Below are positions 1-10,600 of a stretch of DNA of 56,919 nucleotides, one piece after another. The notes under the pieces were generated by a model, which was given only the letters and a program-made list of their open reading frames with translations, had not been told where the DNA came from and did not search any database. The stretch is from Prevotella sp. (GTDB taxonomy: Bacteria > Bacteroidota > Bacteroidia > Bacteroidales > Bacteroidaceae): the NCBI GenBank assembly GCA_024695815.1, contig JAILHK010000017.1:1-56919 (forward strand), given 5' to 3'. Both the position numbers and the translations under genes were made by a program. How positions within the stretch are numbered: position 1 is the first letter of the stretch; each line of letters opens with the position of its first letter.

Positions 1-1
1 C

Positions 2-118
2 GAGTTCTGCAAAAAATTCTCGAAAGAGATATTATGGCGATATCTGGTTTATACAAAGGACTTGCGTAAGGACGAAGAGACACTGATGGTGCCTGTTTAT
101 ATGGTGCCTTTTTTATAA
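2..118 (+). CDS. C-terminal fragment of an unrecognised protein
   Basis: The first bases of the window stay open in one forward frame from base 2 to a TAA at 116-118, giving 38 residues that end in VPVYMVPFL. The stretch is rich in Lys, Tyr and aromatic residues, as in an ordinary globular C-terminus, and is followed after about 45 bases by a strong hairpin. I do not recognise the family from so little sequence. The other two forward frames are also open for part of this length, so the frame choice rests on it being the longest. Confidence 0.4.
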   Translation, partial: EFCKKFSKEILWRYLVYTKDLRKDEETLMVPVYMVPFL

Positions 119-165
119 GACATATTTAAAAAGATGACAGACCAGTCCCCAGGCGTCCAAAAGAA

Positions 166-200
166 TTGACGGCACTATCCAAGGAGGATAATGCCGTCAA
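166..200. terminator. Bidirectional hairpin terminator
   Basis: TTGACGGCA at 166-174 pairs with TGCCGTCAA at 192-200, and TATCC at 176-180 pairs with GGATA at 186-190, with one C/A mismatch and a 5-nt loop. It lies between the end of the partial plus-strand gene and the end of the minus-strand lipoprotein gene. On the minus strand the stem is followed by a T-rich stretch (TTCTTTT), so it serves the lipoprotein gene best. Its core resembles the hairpins at 18365 and 24027. Confidence 0.75.
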
Positions 201-221
201 GTTAATCGATAGAGCTATATC

Positions 222-1298
222 TTATAGTTTCTCTAGTATAAGTGTACCATCTGCGCCAACTAAGGTTACAATGGCCTGTGAGCCTGTTGTCCAACCATTG
301 GTTTCAACAGTGGCCTGGAAGTTGCCATCTTGAGTAAGATGAATCACCAGTTCCTTTGTTGTAGCATTCCAATCATAAGTGTCTGCATGAGCGTCACCCT
401 CTGTGTAGAACTCGTTATTGTTGGCAAATACCAATACACTACCGATTCTTGGACCATTGAAGTTTACATCAGTTACCTTCCAACGACCGAGGATGCCCTC
501 TGAAGGAATCGTGTAGCCTTTCCTCACCATCGTAACACCTGCGAAGTCAACACCATCTTGCATCATGCGACCTTCTCCGTTCAGCACATTGCCTCCTTGT
601 ACGGCTATCGCTTTCAGCTCGGCCTTTGCTCCATTTACTTGGTATGTCCATTCTGCACGGATACGTCCCTTGCTGTCGTAACTCGATGTGAAGGTAATGT
701 TTTCTCTATGAGATAGTTCATCGTAGTAGTAACCTGTTCCATCCTCGTTGAATACTATTGTAATACCTTCGCTGTTGTTAACGTTTCCTTCATCATAAAG
801 AAATATCCAAGTACCAATAATCTCTCGAGCTTGTACATCTCCTGGGTCACCGCCTCCACCTTCACCACTCTGGATGATGTCATTACCAGACTTCTTCTCG
901 AGGATAAGGGTGTAGTTATTATCGGATTCAGATATCTGCATGCTGATTTTACCATCTGAGCGCATGCTCAATACAGCGGTACCTGTTCTTACTCCTTCGA
1001 AAGAGGGAGTTAAAAGACCTGTGGCTGGAATGTAGGAATATCTGCCAGTATTCACTTCACCTGTACCACCTAGCTGCATCTTCATCACACCATTGCTGGC
1101 CATGTAGAATAATGTGCCTTTGGTGGGACCATTCATAGTAACAGGTGACGAAACTACTTCCCAAGTGCCCACAATTGATGAAGAAGATGGCGCATTGGGA
1201 TTAATGGGATCATCACTGTCATCACCACATGCAGTAAACACATAAGTACTCATCACAACTACTATGATAGCACACATCCATTTAAACATTATTTTCAT
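222..1298 (-). CDS. Lipoprotein with two lipocalin-like repeats
   Basis: A 358-residue protein with a type II signal peptide: Lys-rich start, hydrophobic core, and a lipobox ending FTAC at about residues 21-24, followed by an acidic GDDSDD stretch of the kind seen in exported Bacteroidetes lipoproteins. The mature part holds tandem modules that begin with IVGTWEVV, IIGTWIFL and ILGRWKVT and end with short strands such as LILEKK. This pattern resembles lipocalin-like domains of Bacteroidetes surface lipoproteins. A Gly-rich linker separates the first and second modules. A second Met at residue 4 is a possible alternative start. It is transcribed alone from a -7 element at 1347-1354, divergently from the giant surface gene. 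The ligand is unknown. Confidence 0.8.
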   Translation of the reverse strand: MKIMFKWMCAIIVVVMSTYVFTACGDDSDDPINPNAPSSSSIVGTWEVVSSPVTMNGPTKGTLFYMASNGVMKMQLGGTGEVNTGRYSYIPATGLLTPSFEGVRTGTAVLSMRSDGKISMQISESDNNYTLILEKKSGNDIIQSGEGGGGDPGDVQAREIIGTWIFLYDEGNVNNSEGITIVFNEDGTGYYYDELSHRENITFTSSYDSKGRIRAEWTYQVNGAKAELKAIAVQGGNVLNGEGRMMQDGVDFAGVTMVRKGYTIPSEGILGRWKVTDVNFNGPRIGSVLVFANNNEFYTEGDAHADTYDWNATTKELVIHLTQDGNFQATVETNGWTTGSQAIVTLVGADGTLILEKL

Positions 1299-1346
1299 AA
1301 TTTAAGAGTTTTGGTTAGTAATTAAAAATATTGCGCTGTTTGGGAG

Positions 1347-1354
1347 CAAATGTA
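1347..1354 (-). promoter_or_regulatory. Bacteroidetes -7 promoter element for the lipoprotein gene
   Basis: Read on the minus strand this is TACATTTG, matching TAnnTTTG, about 50 bases before the lipoprotein start. No convincing TTTG -33 box is seen at the usual distance. The rest of the 1299-1616 gap is AT-rich and I see no other feature in it. Confidence 0.6.
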
Positions 1355-1616
1355 GTAATTATTTTCTTTGTAGTGAAAATAATATTAAAAAAATCTCGCT
1401 TATCCCCTCTATTTTTAACGTTTGTTTACTAAAAACGGGTGATAGGGTGTGAATATTTACTTCCACTAGTTTCCTCTAAAAATGGACGAGTTTAAAAATT
1501 AAATAAATTAGGGTTGCCTTAGTGAGGATAAATCGACCATGAATAATTGAAGTGTGATTCAGCGGTTTATACGTAAAAAAGTGTGTTGTTTTTGCATTGT
1601 AATTAAAATAAATATA

Positions 1617-1624
1617 TATCTTTG
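1617..1624 (+). promoter_or_regulatory. -7 promoter element for the giant surface protein operon
   Basis: TATCTTTG matches TAnnTTTG. TTTG at 1591-1594 may be the -33 box. The position decides the gene start: a TTG codon at 1622 opens the reading frame but lies inside this element, so translation must begin downstream, at the ATG at 1667. Confidence 0.7.
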
Positions 1625-1666
1625 CAGAAATTAACTAATGAATACGATATTTATATCTTTCTTACT

Positions 1667-4600
1667 ATGACTACAAAATATCAATCCGTTTTTGTGAAAC
1701 AGTGGCAGATGTTGCTGGTGGCACTTTTCGTATGGTTGGTGCCAAAGCAGGCTATGGCTACTTACGTTGATGAAACCTATAATTATAGTGTCACACTCAA
1801 CGGTACGAACATGGTTAAGATTCAAGTGCCCGTATATGATCAAGAAAGTGCCGACTGCTGGGTGAACGATGGTAATCTGAAGGTGTCGTGGGATGGACAG
1901 ACGAAGACCCTGTTCCACTGGTATCGTAATGGTGATACCGATAGTGACAGCAAGGACATCTGGGTTCATTTCTCAACCGAAGTTGGGGGCGAGATAGATG
2001 TTACTCAGGGTAATTCGGCCAACCACTTCACTTTGACGTCGGCAAATGGGGATATAGAACGTCTTATATATAGAAACTCTGACGGAAAGACCTATGCCAT
2101 CTATGCCGTGTGGCGCCTGCCTTACGACATGCTTGGTAAGAAACTGACGTTTACGTGGGATGTGAAACGCGACGGAAACGGTCGTAGTGAAGAGCATGTG
2201 AAGGGACTCAACGACGTAACGATTACCATGCCAAAAGCTGCCGATGTGGTTTTTCCGCAAGTCACTGAGGCTACCTTGGCCTATAGTGAACAGGGAAAAT
2301 TGGAGATTCCTTGGTTCATTGCATCTACGAACATTACGTCGGCACGCTATGAATTTACCGGCGACAATGGTCAGGTGGTGAGCGAGTCTCTGCCCACCAA
2401 TATGAATAGTGGAACTATTTATCTTGATGCGACAAAACCTCATAACAATTTCCGTATCATAGTATCTTATAGGGACAATAATAATTACCTGATTGAGAAC
2501 ATACCATCAAAGACGCAGAATCTGAAGATGATTCATGCGCCTATTGGTTTCACTGCCACACCGATGGGCGACCACAAGGCAAAGGTAAAGCTGATGTGGA
2601 ACATCTTGTATCCCAACGCAAACGACCTGATGGATGTGGACTTCTTTGAGGTGCAGCGTTCGCTGACGGGTAAAGAAAGCGATTTTACCACTATCGGAAC
2701 AGTTGAATTTGCCGCCGACAAACAGAACTATACCTATATCGACAGCACCCTTGTGGATGCCATTGCCGAAGGACATCTGACGGGAGGGGGCACGTTGGAA
2801 CATCTGACCTATCGCATACGTCGCACTGCTACCCAGACATGGGGATGGAATGGCAATCCTGCTTCTGCTTCAGCTTCGTGCATAGTCGATGATATACACC
2901 TGTTGACCATTGCCAACTATACCGCTAAATGGGAAGATGAGCGAGCCTATACTGTGCGTGTGGGTTGGGAGTATGGCGATGAGTACAATGCTGTATGGGA
3001 CAAACGTGCGGAGATGAAGTTGCGTGTAACATCGTTCAACCGTGATAAGGTGCCCGTGGACACCACCATCTATGTGCTTGCTGCCGACGAACGTGATAAT
3101 CGCTACAAGGTGATCAGCCTCTCGCGCCCCTGTGTGGACTATCAGATTGAAGTGTTTGTGGAACGTGGCAACTCGCCCTTGCGTACATGGGACAAGCTGG
3201 AACCCTACTATTTCGCTATCCGCAGTGCTGCCGACTGGCAGGCCTTTGATCAACTTCTGGCAAGTGCCAAGGGTGAACGCGACATCAACGCGCGCCTGTA
3301 TGCCGACATCACAATCACGTCCAGTGTGGGCTTTAGTACGGCTCCCTTCCGTGGACACTTTGATGGCAACGGCCATACGCTGACCGTGAATATGTCTGGT
3401 TTTGCAGACTATTGTGCACCGTTCCGCTATGTCAAGGATGCCACTATCAAGAATCTGAAAGTCAAAGGCAATCTCTCCTCGTCGAGTAAGTTCACCGCGA
3501 GCATCGTTGCCGGTGTTATTGGCGGCACAAACGTTATTGAGAATTGTGCATCAACAGCAACCATCCATAGCAGCATCACTGGTGATGCCACCAATGGTGG
3601 TCTTGTTGCTTATCTGACCTCTGGTACGCTGTCCATTACCAATTGTTATTTCGGAGGTAAGTTTACAGGTAATAATTGCTATGCCAACGGTGGTCTCATA
3701 GGTTATATGAATCCGAACACCACTGCCACAGTATCTAATTGCTATTTTGCACCTATCGAGATATCTACGCAGAAACAGAACTGCGCAACCTATGCCCGAT
3801 ATGGAGGCAATGCAAAGTTTACCCTGATTAACAGCTATTGCTCCATGGTTTACGAACCAGATAAGAGTACGGTCACCATTAATGGTGAGGAGTATCTGGT
3901 GCTTCGTACAAGTAGTGACTGGGATACTTTCAGAGCCAAAGTGGAAGCTGCTAAGGGAAATAGCGATGTTAATGCCATCATGGATGCAGACTTCAGTACC
4001 GTCTATAGCTGTGCCATGAACTATCCGTTCCGTGGTGTGTTCAATGGAAATGGCCATACTCTCACAGCGAATATAGAAGGAGGTAGCGAGGCTTATATTG
4101 CACCATTCCGCTATGCCAAGGACTGTACTATCAAGAACTTGGTTGTAGATGGAGAGGTGAAAGGTGGTAATCATTCAGCTGGTCTCGTGGGCTCATTAGA
4201 AGGTTCTCCAACGGTTAGACTTGAAAATCTATATCTGAAAAACAGAGTTACGACCGTCCAGAACTATGTTGGCGGTGTTGTGGGACATACGCATGATGCT
4301 AAAATCGTCATGGAAGACTGTAAGTCCTATGGCTATGTTTATGCTATTGGAAGTGATTCTTACGGTGGCGCTGTGTTTGGATGGGGACATGGTGGAAGTT
4401 GGACCTTGCATCGTGTTTATGAGTATGTTAGTTTCAGTGGTATAAATCATACTGCATTCAGTTTTTGGTATAATCAAAGTAACAACACAATACATAAGTG
4501 GGGGTACAACGACGCCTCTACTACTTGTGTCTCATACCATGGTTTTGATGAGGTTAAGGCTGAGTATCGTAACACCTATGGCTCTGACGCACTCGGTATT

Positions 4601-7600
4601 TTTAATCGTGAGCTAAGCGGTTCATGGGATAATAAAAGTGGTGCTATCCTACCTGTCATGGATGTCCTGAATATAGGTGCAGATAATGATATGAATGCCG
4701 ATGCTTTGCTTAACGCCTTTGGTGGCGGATGGAAGAAGGAAAACAACAGTGTTGTTCCTGTTGTTACGACTTTCTATGCATACTCGGCTACGTCAACACC
4801 AACATGTCCTACGTTCTACCATGAAAGCATGGGTAAGATAGAGCCGACCCTTAAGACTGAGACTCGTCAGAGCAGTGTGCTACTGACTTGGGAAACCGAT
4901 GAAAATCCTGTGGACTACTTCATGGTGTTGCGTCGTGAGAAAGGTGCTGGCGACAACGACTGGACAACGGTTGAGAGCAACATCGACCAGAAAAACTATG
5001 AGGACAAGACGGTTTCTCCGTTGGTGGACTATGAATATAAGGTACGCGCGGTCAACGACTGTGAGGGAGTGAGCTATACGGAGACTGAAGTGAAGGAGGG
5101 TGCCTGCAAGCATACCGGACTCTTGGAGGGTTATGTGCGTTTCAATGATGGCACGGGTGTGGATGGTATTGTTGTGGAAATAGTCCCCACGTCGGAGGAA
5201 GACCGTGCGCAACCAGATGCCATCAGAAAGGTGAAGACCGACGAAAGTGGTTACTTCGTGGCCGACGACTTGTCTTACTTCGGAAAGACGAGTGTCTCTT
5301 ACGAAGTGACTCCTATTTCCACGGGTAATATCAGGTTGGAAAACGGTCAGTCTTCCGTGACTTTCAATAACACGTCTAATCATGAAACGGTCAAAGAATT
5401 TACGATCACGAATGGTCTTCAGTTCAATGCCTATGTGATGTACGATGGTACGAGTATTCCTGTGAAGGGCGTACGCTTCCGTGTGAATGGAAAACTGCTT
5501 CACAATGCTAAGGGCGACTATGTAGAAACCGACTTCGAGGGACACGTTCAGTTCCAGGTGCTTAATAACACGCTTAGCAAGATTCAGGCCGTGATGGATA
5601 ATCACACATTCACCAATGGCGGCTGGTATAAGAGTGCGGATGGCGTGGTGCTGACCGATAAGGTGGGAATGACCTATTTCTACGACTCTACGTTGGTGAA
5701 ACTCACTGGTCGTGTGGTTGGCGGTAAGGACCAAGGCAACTTGCCTTTGGACAATAACCTGTCGCGCAACAACCTTGGAGATGACTTGTCAATGGTACTC
5801 ACCTTGGAGGGCGATAATACATCATGGCTGGTCTATGACAACCAGAACACCGGCGTCACGAAGCGTAACATCACGTTCAATCATCCCGCTGGTGGCGGAC
5901 ATAAGACCACCGTTGAGATGCAGCGCAAACGTATGGTTGTAAAGCCCGACTCCTTGACTGGCGAGTATGTGCTCATGTTGCCACCTGTGCGATGGAAGGT
6001 GCAGCAGGTGTATTGCGAGGGCTACTCCACATTGTTCCAGGATGGCCAGGTGAGCGAGGTTATCGACCTCACGGAATGTCTTATCCCCGACACCATCAAG
6101 TATGAAGGCTCTTTCATCGATGTTGATGGACACGGCGTTTATCAGCCTACTGAAATCTACAACTATCGCTATAACCGCATCTATCATGCTCCTGTAGAGA
6201 TTACTTACCGTCAGTTGGGGTATGATACGTTCGACTATTTCGGCGATAAGAGCTATATGGCCCAAACACTTGGCGGTGATAAGATAGAGGTTCCGCTAGC
6301 TGGTCAGAAGTATGACGGCTATTCGAATTACACAAACCCATTCGACATTTATACTCACACAGCTAAACTGAATGGACAACAGGCAAGCCATGCGGGAATA
6401 GGAACGGATATATATGCGAACCTGTTTGATGGAGATTCAAACACCAAGTGGTGTGTTGTCTCCAACTCTAGTAACTGGTGGGTCAACTTCAAAGCTGATA
6501 AACCTGTCAGCGTAAGCTCGCTCGACCTGACTACCGGCAATGATAGTCAACAATACGATGGACGCAATCCCAAGGGGCTGCGATTGCTGGCTCGTGCTGC
6601 AGAGACTGATGAGTGGACAACACTGTATGAAACCAACAATGCTGGCATAGAGGCCTACAATCTCAAAACCTATAGTTATAAGATTGCCAACCGCAATTTC
6701 TATCAATTCTTCCGTTTGGAAATTCTTACGACCAACTGGGGTAAAATCGGCACCTATGAGGGCTATGAGGTACAGTTGGGTGAGCTGGCGCTGACCTGTA
6801 GGGGAAATGCCGACAATAAGCCGGAAGAAGACCATGGACCAGAACCCTTGTTGAGCGCCAGTGCATACTATACCTTCGGTTATCCCGTATTCAGCCTAGA
6901 ACGTAAGTATCCTATTCAGATTTCTGTTGTGGAGCGCTATCCGTGGAACGGCGTGAAGGGTAGTAAGAAGGAAGACTTGGTAAGAATTGGCGGTGGAAAG
7001 GTGATTGTTCACAACGGCATGAAGAACGGTCTTCATCAAGACTTTGTGATGCTTGATAGCCTAGGCCAGGGCGTGTTCCTGCTGGAAGCAGAACAAACCA
7101 CGCGCCTATTGACTAAGGATGATGCCCTGCGTACTGTGACCATGACACTGGAACAAGACGGTACCACCTATGAGGCAGAACCTTTGAAGGGCTATATCCT
7201 GAACATGTTTGCCACCGGTGGTTCAAAGGATGCCATCTCTACAGACGAACCACTCCTGATCGATATCTTGCGTGACCCGCCAGGCGGCAGTTCCACTGCA
7301 ACATTGTCGAAGGGATCAAAGCTGAAATACAACTATACCGTAGATATGAAGTTCAAGGCTGGTGTGGAACTGACATTTGGTACGGGTACCGCACTGGATA
7401 ACTATTCGGGCATTATAGCCGGTGTAGCCGAGTATGGTCTGATAAACTCAGGCTCGTCGCAGAACTGGATAGACCTTAATATTATCTTCAGTGGCTCAGG
7501 TAAGAAGGGCTATTCCTACACGATGAACGTGGCCGAGGATATCACCACCAGTAGTGCTTCTACGATGGTGGGCGCTGATGCCGACGTGTATATCGGCGTG

Positions 7601-10600
7601 GTACAGAACATGATTGTTACTCCGATGTCCACGATTCGTGCAATCCCTGACAGTATCTACAAACACATGTTAGGACGACTGGGTGGCAGTACCTTGGCAA
7701 CTGGTAATACGCTGAAGTACGGCTCTCTGGTACATATTGCAGAAGGACGTGACGCTTACAACTCTGTATATCACTTGGTACGCGACGAATCGCTGGCCTA
7801 TGGTCCACAAGTGACATCGCAGTTTGCACACTCGCAGAAGTACATCGTGTCAGAGCTGCTGCCTAAGTTGGCAAACGAAATCCATGCAATGCTATTCACC
7901 GGTACAAAGGAAGAAGCACAAAAACAGGCTAATGCTACGGGCAAGGCCGTCTATTGGTCAAAGGTGGAACCCACACACGAGGACTTTGGCGTGGAATACG
8001 ACGTTGTTCGTCCAACGGGCGTGACAGGAGGAATCGACGAACTGGCTCAGAAACAGAATGTGTTCTTGGCGTGGGTGAAGATGATAGGTGAGAACGAATA
8101 TGAGAAGTTGAGCGCCTATGATTTTGTTGCTAACTACGACGTGGACGGTGGTTCCAAGGTGACGTATAATGAAACGTTCGAGAGCGAATATAGCGTAGCA
8201 CAGAATATCAACTATCCGTTTACCACGGCCGACTATTTTGGCGATGATGGAACTGACCGTTACGACAGACTTGCAGCGGCTGGCGCTACCTTGTTGTCGC
8301 AACCCGCACTGGCATCTGTCTTTAAAATGCTGTCAAAGAAACTGGGCTTTGGCGAGGTTGCTAAGGATGGCGTGTCGGAGAATAACAAGGCTGGCATTGG
8401 CAGTGTAGAGATGAAATTTGCTGGCGTGTCTTTCAAGTTTGGTATCGTACCTGTGATCGACTACTCAAGTATCGGCACTTATGGGACAACCCATAACTTC
8501 ACTCGTAAGGAGAGCTTTACAATATCAATGGATCCCAAGAGCCATCTGAACCTGGATGTGTTCCGTGTAAGAACACTGGCTAACGATACTTTGAAGTCAG
8601 TGAATGCAGATAACTTTGACGTGTTCCACAATGCTAATTTCGATGACTGGATGGAGTGTGTCAACCACCACGTGAGTGGGGGCGTTGACTATAGAGATGC
8701 GATATATCCACGCAGCTTCATCTATCGCACACGTAGTGGCGCAACCTGTAATCCATGGGAAGACGAGCGACGAACGCTGGCCTATCGTCCGGGAACGCTG
8801 CTCGATGAACGTACAAAGAAAATCAGTAATCCAAAGATTACGCTTGACCGACAGAGTTTGAGTGGTATAGCCATTAATGACCCAGCTCGCTTCAAGGTAT
8901 ATCTGACCAACGAGAGTGAGCAACCGGAAGCGGCTACTGGTGGCCTGACATTGTTCTCCTTCTTCCTTGATGAAACGTCGAACCCCAATGGCGCAAAGAT
9001 TTACGTGGATGGTACACCGCTCAACGGCAATGGTATGACTGTGGTTCTTTATCCCAGCAAGGTGGTGGAGAAGACTATGGAGGTATATGCCGGTAGTGAG
9101 TTTGACTATGAGGGCATCACTCTTGGTGTGGCCTCCAACTCTGACTTCGCTAATACACAGAATAAGGTGAAGTTCGATGTACACTATCTGCGTCAGGCTG
9201 GGTCTGTGAATATCTCATCGCCAGGCGATAAGTGGGTCATGAATACCGATGCGCCATGGAACGAGAAGCGTGGCTGGTTCATTCCTATCACCATTGACGG
9301 ATTCAACAAGCACCAGAAGAATTTTGACCACATCGAGTTCCAGTATAAAGAATCAATGCGCGGCGAAAACAGTTGGACGAACCTGTGTTCGTACTATGCC
9401 GACTCAACGCTGATGGCTCAAGCTAATGGCGTTCGTGAGATGATTCCAGAGAATGGCAACATCATTACACAGTTCTATGGCGAAGGAACGGTGATGGAAA
9501 AGGCCTACGACCTAAGGGCTGTGCTCTATTGTCGTGATGGTAACTCGTTCCTGACGACGCCTTCGAAAATCATTAGCGGCGTAAAGGATACACGTCGTCC
9601 GCAGTTGTTCGGAATGCCAGAGCCTAAGGATGGTATCATAACAAATGAAGACAATATTGTGTTCAACTTCTCTGAGGATATAGAATACAACTATTTGAAC
9701 GACAACACCAATTTCGAGGTAAAGGGTGAGGTAAACAACGATAATATAACTGAGACGGTAAGTCTGGAGTTTAGCAATAATGCCAGCGTGGAGAGTGAGG
9801 CTCAACGCAATTTCAATGGTAAGAACCTGACCATTGACATGATGATTAAACCAAATGAGAGTGGTAAGGATATGCCGCTGTTCTCGCATGGTACCAATGG
9901 CAAGAAACTTCAACTGTGGCTGACAGGGGATTACCATCTGAAGGCTGTTGTTGACGACCAGACATACACATCGACCAAGGCCATCGCCAAGGGCGGCTTC
10001 ACACAGGTTGCCATGACCATTAGTCAAGATAGTGTGCTGACATTCTACAATGGTGGAGAAGAAATCGGAACCTCTAAGATGACGACGCTTTATACCGGCA
10101 CAGGACCACTTATCTTTGGTCGAACAAATGAGACAGACCGCACAAAGAGTCAATACTACGAAGGACGTATGATGGAGGCTCGCTTGTGGTATCGCGCCCT
10201 TACTGGCGGATTGCTGGGCTCGACCTATGGTAGTCGTCGACTGACAGGATACGAAGTTGGTCTTGTGGATTATTACCCGATGAACGAAGGACACGGTGAC
10301 TATGCTATGGACCACACGCAGGGCGCTAATGCACAGTTGAAGGGTGCATCGTGGGCCATGCCACACGGATTCTCGCTCCACCTGGACTGGGAAGATCGTG
10401 GATTGGCACTCAATCAGAACACCTTGAACCGAACAGCTGAACAAGACTATACGTTGATGTTCTGGTTCAAGACTGACTCAAAAGGCCGAGGCGTATTGTT
10501 AAGTAATGGTGCTGGAAGTGCTGACGAGGACAATGCAAGGAACCAGTTCAATATCGCTTTTGAAGCTGAGAAACTGATGTGTAGAACTCATGGAATGGGT

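Noticed and set aside
1622..1666. TTG start for the giant protein
   Set aside because: The codon is inside the -7 promoter element, so it cannot be in the transcript; the ATG at 1667 gives a proper signal peptide.
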